From contig JXTB01000051.1 of NCBI GenBank assembly GCA_002914805.1, forward strand, positions 326,627-390,626: a DNA stretch of 64,000 nucleotides, read 5' to 3'. The stretch comes from Parasponia andersonii. Taxonomy: Eukaryota > Streptophyta > Magnoliopsida > Rosales > Cannabaceae. Shown here in pieces: positions 59,372 through 64,000 of the stretch; the first letter of the stretch is position 1, and each line of letters starts with the position of its first letter. The notes beneath the pieces are model-generated. The model was not told the DNA's origin, made no database searches, and saw only the letters and a program-made list of their open reading frames with translations. Made by a program: the position numbers and the translations under genes.

Positions 59372-59550
59372 GGGTTGGCTCAAATAGTAAGAGTATCCAC
59401 TACCTGAGATTTTAGTCTTAGGTTCAAGTCACACTAGGAGTAGACATAAAAATCTATGATCCTTAATAGAGTAGGATGAGGATTGAGTAGTAGTATATAT
59501 TTTTATTTAATTTGTAATAAGAGAAGGTCATTAGTTAGGCCTCATTTTTT
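59372..59550 (+). mobile_element. tRNA-derived SINE
   Basis: The head carries an A-box-like TGGCTCAAATAG (about 59376-59387) and, about 45 bases on, a B box GGTTCAAGTCA (59421-59431), the split RNA polymerase III promoter. A tRNA-unrelated body follows, then a T/A-rich tail (about 59545-59565). Size and layout fit plant SINEs. Exact ends and target duplication are unclear because of poly-T on the left and poly-A on the right. Confidence 0.6.
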
Positions 59551-62500
59551 AAAAAAACAAAAAAAAGCATAGAACAAGTAGTAAAACATGTTTATTTTTT
59601 ATATAGTCAAAACAAAATTACTCCACACATGCTTATAACTCACTGAAACTAACTAAAAGAGAATAACTAAATTCGTCATATAATAAATACCATCAAAATA
59701 GACATCTAAAATCATAATTTTAAGAACTAAAATATAGCTAGATATCATACCTTGGTTGTTATAGAAGTTCTTAAATTACTTTACAAACTAAATATTTGAT
59801 AAAGAAATTGGGGTTTCTCTAAAAGATAGATGAGTTTTTGTTTGTTTTCTTCCTTTTTTTTTCAATCTCCTTCTAATTATTTACAAATTTGTCATTACTG
59901 ATAATGAATCATTAGACTTCTTTAAAACTTTGAGCTCAATTTCAGAACATGTGACGAATATTTTTTTATGAAGTAAAATGTAAAATTATTTATAATAACT
60001 TATTAAGTAGACAAAATATTTTGATATATATCACCTAAATCTCGTATCATACAAACACATACATAATCGTATTTTCATTCTGATCTACGAAATAGAGGCT
60101 CATACTTTTTATAAAAATAAATTTCAATTGTGATTGAAATCATGACTTTTATATATTAAGAAAAACTTTCATATATATTATGTGCGACACCTTGTATTGA
60201 AAATTCTCTCTTTTTCTTCTTTAATCAATCATCTTCTAGGCCAATTTATTCTTTCAAGTCACCTTTTAAAGGAGTTCTTAACTAAAATTCAAGTCAACCT
60301 CTCAAATTCTTCAAGTAATATTTTGTTATTCAAAATTAAAAATTGTTATATAGCCTAAACTAATATGTTGTTTTCGTATAAATGAGTCAGGCACATTTGT
60401 GCCTCGTGTCTTATCTAAGATAATATAATCAGTAATTGTATTATATTCTCACCTAACCTATCTCATATTTTTCCAATGCTTGTAGTCGGGCCTATTTAGT
60501 TGGATCTCTTGTGCCATTATCATGTTTATTCTTTCAAGACTAATAATTGTACAGACATTATAATTGTTTTGCATCTAATTATGATGAACCCATTTATCAT
60601 GTTTCATTTAATTAAAAATAATAATTTTCTTGAAGAAAAAATAATAGTATTAAAATATTAATGACTTGCAAGTGTATTTTTATTTTAGAAAATAGATATT
60701 AAACATTAGAGTGATTTTATTGCCACTAGTTTTTTCTATCTCTATTTCCCTTGTTTAATTATTTTTTTTTTAAAAATAGGTTTTTATATGAAAAAAAATT
60801 AATGTATAGATTTGACAAATTATGTAATTATTTTTACATAACTCAAAAAAATATATAATGATGTAAATTATTTAAGCATCCACTTGAGTCTTAACAAATC
60901 AAAATCAATACAATTAATTAGATCTCAATTTTTTTTAGTCAATAATGAACAAAATCTTAACTCAAAAGAGTAGCAAAAGGAGATGCAAATTATTTTTACC
61001 GTTATCACTAAGTTGCCAACTAAAAATCAAAACAATTTAGCAAAATAAAGAGATAATAAAATCAAAAGTAAACAAAAGGAAGAAATTTCCTTAAGCAATA
61101 TGTAAATACATATATTTTCATAAAGGTATAAAGGAAATTTCTCAAAAATTTGGGTTAGAAAATTGATTTAAAAAGGATTTATAAAGGATTTATTTTGAAT
61201 TGATGGTTTATATAAAGATATTGTTGGGTTATGGACTAAAAGACAAATATGGATAGAATTTTACACAAATATCGGGACAAAACTGAGAGAAAACTCAAGA
61301 GGGAAGGAGTACAGTGTCATTTGAGTCTGTTATTATACAACCCAAATTTTCATTTGTAAAAAAATAATAATAATAAACACACCAAAAAAAATGTGGAATA
61401 TCCAATTGTGATGTACAGATAATGTGGAATGTATTTTATGATGATGTATGAGCGCATATACATGAATGATTAAAATATGTAAATATTTGTGAATAGTGAT
61501 TTTGTTATAACTTTCTAATGGTATTAGACAAAAAAATAGTTGTAGATGATCAAATCCTTAGATGAGAAATTGATTGCTAATAATAATGAAATTGTAGTAT
61601 AATAATAATGAACATATAAAATTTAGCATGGTTTAACTCCAAAAAAAATGGCCTACATCCACAATGGTTTTTCTACTATATGGGGAAAAGAAAGCATAAT
61701 AAATTTAGTTATATTGTGTGGAATAGATGTGAATGAATAATACTGTGACTAATGAAATTTATTTAGAATGAAAGAGATCTAGTTGCCTACAATTGTGAAT
61801 ATAAGATAATAGGTAAGTAAATACCCACTTAAATAGGATAATTATCCCTTAATTAGTGGAATAATTTAATTATATAATTATCATGATTAAAAAGGATATT
61901 CTTGATTTGAATGTAATTAATCTTGCTATATCTAAATATTATTTGATTTAAAAGAATTCAAGAAGTCTCCTCTTCAACTACTCTTCTGTTCTTAATCTAG
62001 CGATTAACTATAGACAATAAATTATCGCACAATATTTAGCCCCCAACTTTTAAGGTATTCCTGATATGTTGAAATCTTTCTTTAACGAGATTGTTGACTG
62101 TGTATGATAGTAGTAGACAATATACTTTATTGCATCGTGGTAGATAATGTACTTTATTATATTTTTAGATTATTCGATCATATAAAACCATCGATTGATG
62201 TAACATAGCTTAAATAAAAAAACTTTTTGGACTTGTTGTAAATTCTCCCAATTGCTCTTTGATGTAGTTATGTAAGTGTATTAGCTTTAATAATCAACGA
62301 GTAGTGTGATAATATATGTATTGAGACACCATGTGTAATAGATATGTTGGAATACTATGTGATAAAGAACACTGTTTATTTTCATGTTATTGATAAGGGA
62401 CATTATGCTACAATTGATATGTTAGGGCAAGTTATATTGGTGAGCTCATCGATGAGAATGACATCGCTTCTTCAATAGCCAAAACAATAGAAAGGTAAGT

Positions 62501-63522
62501 AATCTGATAGGTGAGTAATTTATGGGTGATCTTGCCTATTCTTGAACGAAACTTGAGAAAAGTGAGACACTTAAGCCCTAGATGATGCAACTTATAAGGT
62601 CATACATTTCGAAAATTGCTAAAGAGCCATGATGAATTTCAAATTCAAACCTAGATATAATAGGTAGATTATTGCTTCTTATGATAATAGCATGGAGGAC
62701 CTTTTCTTTAATGTGTGTTTGAAATACTATTTTTGGAGCCTCACAATCTGGATGTTGATTTTTGGTGATGCTCAAGAAATAGAAGAACTCTCCTTTTAAT
62801 AGCATCAATTAAGGCATAAAGCATGGTGTTGAAATGAATGAGTCTATTTGTAAAGTTCTTTAATTGCAAATTAAGAAGTTTCTCCTTAAAGCTGAGATAT
62901 GTAGAAGAGGCAATTGATGACATCAAGGTTATTAATAAATAGCTCATAGTGTAATCCAAAAATTTCTATAGAAAATAATGTGACTAGAATAAAAAGTAAT
63001 TGAGAGCAAAGCTTGTACCTTGAAGTTAGTTTGAACAAGTAAATATAACAATGCAAGTAAAATCTAGTATAAGAGTAATCCAACTATAAAATATGGTGGA
63101 CATATAGCAATACCCTTAGGATTCCATGTAGCTTAGAGCTTGGTCATATCGCATGATTTATTGCGAGTATTGTAATTCACTCGAAAAAAATACTCCAAGT
63201 TTATCATATATCAAGCAATAAACCACTGAGTAAAATATTTATTATACAAAATAAAATCAACAAAATAGCTTTGTTATATACTGCATCTTAATATGTTTTA
63301 TATTATAATAATTTTATAAATATTATCCTACAATATATGCACAAAAGTATTTGTGATCAAATAATATCACTACACAATAAGTTTAAATACTTAGAAGACT
63401 AAATACTCAAAACTAATACTAGGCTTAGTGACTAATAAAACCGTAGAATTTTTTTTTTATTTTTTAAAAAAGGATTTAGAATTAAGCTGAGGTGGCTCTA
63501 TTGCCACCTCTATTTTTGTTTT
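59551..63522. other. Intergenic AT-rich DNA, no gene recognised
   Basis: About 4 kb with no supported coding region. Three short overlapping minus-strand ORFs at 62578-63083 suggest slightly less random sequence (e.g. SSIASSTYLSFKEKLLNLQ), but I do not recognise a family and stops break them up. Otherwise poly-A/T tracts only. Confidence 0.45.
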
Positions 63523-63605
63523 CTCTCCACTCCTTTTCTAATTAATTTGTCATTCACAAAGTATTTTTCTCTCCACTCCTTTTTAATTTGTTATTCACAA
63601 AGTAT
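63523..63605 (+). repeat. 46-bp imperfect tandem duplication
   Basis: 'ctctccactccttttctaat' at 63523 repeats at 63569, each copy ending 'attcacaaagtat'. Confidence 0.85.
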
Positions 63606-64000
63606 CCTCTTATAAATTGACATAAGTATCATCGTATAGTATTGAACAATAAAAAGCTATTTCTTAGCACACCCTTCACATACTAAATATATTACTTATG
63701 TAAATTATATAAGACCTTAAAAGATCAAAGTTTAATTATATGACTTGATTATGATAAACTTTGGATACCAAAGATTTTAATTCTATCAATGATTTTGATT
63801 GTAATGAAAAACATAACAATCAAGAGATCAATTTTTTTCCCCTTTAACTTCATTCATAGATGCATTTTTCAATCATATATACCTTTTGTGTTAAGATAAT
63901 TTGTCTAAAGTACACGTAATTTCTTGATCATATATATATATACTTTAAAAAAGGATAATTCACATACAAATTAAACCTAAGTAATTGAAAGAGGACATTA
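63606..64000. other. Intergenic, AT-rich, window end
   Basis: No feature recognised. Confidence 0.5.

Noticed and set aside
62578..63083. Three consecutive minus-strand ORFs as a possible gene remnant
   Set aside because: No family recognised, stops between them and no splice structure; kept only as a remark on the intergenic entry.
1..64000. CRISPR arrays, prophage, bacterial operons, rRNA and tRNA genes
   Set aside because: Nothing of the kind is present: no spaced direct-repeat arrays, no clustered intronless genes, no tRNA cloverleaf or rRNA sequence; the window is plant nuclear DNA.

Overview
This window is nuclear DNA from a flowering plant, most likely a eudicot; I cannot name the species. 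It is AT-rich, its genes carry introns, and most of it is layered transposable-element (TE) wreckage of plant types: Ty3/gypsy LTR elements, CACTA/EnSpm elements with subterminal repeats, PIF/Harbinger-like and other MITEs, and a tRNA-derived SINE. Only two host genes are convincingly intact, both on the minus strand: an intronless ATL-type RING-H2 ubiquitin ligase (331-966) and a six-exon type I (class A) DnaJ/Hsp40 co-chaperone ending in a CAQQ prenylation box (40460-43640).

Layout. 1-95: 3' end of an LTR. 331-966: ATL gene. 3276-6290: a PIF/Harbinger-like MITE (TSD TAA) split by a 2.2-kb solo LTR (3731-5913). 7274-12075: a 5'-truncated minus-strand chromovirus (3' LTR 7405-8501, chromodomain, integrase, RNase H, RT, protease) held between two 130-bp direct repeats. 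12121-12824: local tandem duplications. 13147-14252: probable end of a decayed CACTA element. 14256-21441: CACTA-1 (TSD TCT), which lacks the transposase core. 21881-36504: an old non-autonomous Tat-lineage LTR element (TSD AAAGG) with degenerate gag-protease on the plus strand and a long antisense gene (Transposase_28 type) on the minus strand. 28038-32217: a second gag-protease-only LTR element inserted inside that antisense gene. 37414-38692: truncated second copy of the solo-LTR family. 40460-43640: DnaJ gene, flanked by an inverted pair of dispersed repeats (39196-39590 and 44500-44868). 46410-54790: CACTA-2 (TSD ACA), minus strand, with a TNP2 transposase relic and a second gene. 54791-64000: AT-rich intergenic DNA with a SINE and no recognisable gene.

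Functionally the two host genes are unrelated: membrane-anchored ubiquitin ligation and Hsp70 co-chaperoning. The TEs appear dead. Where the ancestral codon can be guessed, most inactivating changes look like G:C to A:T transitions, as expected for methylated DNA. The points most worth a second look are the antisense gene with its triplicated TATA-containing upstream modules, the shared Cys-to-Tyr change in the Ulp1-like domains of both CACTA elements, and the 130-bp repeats around the truncated chromovirus. All alignments here were made by eye.
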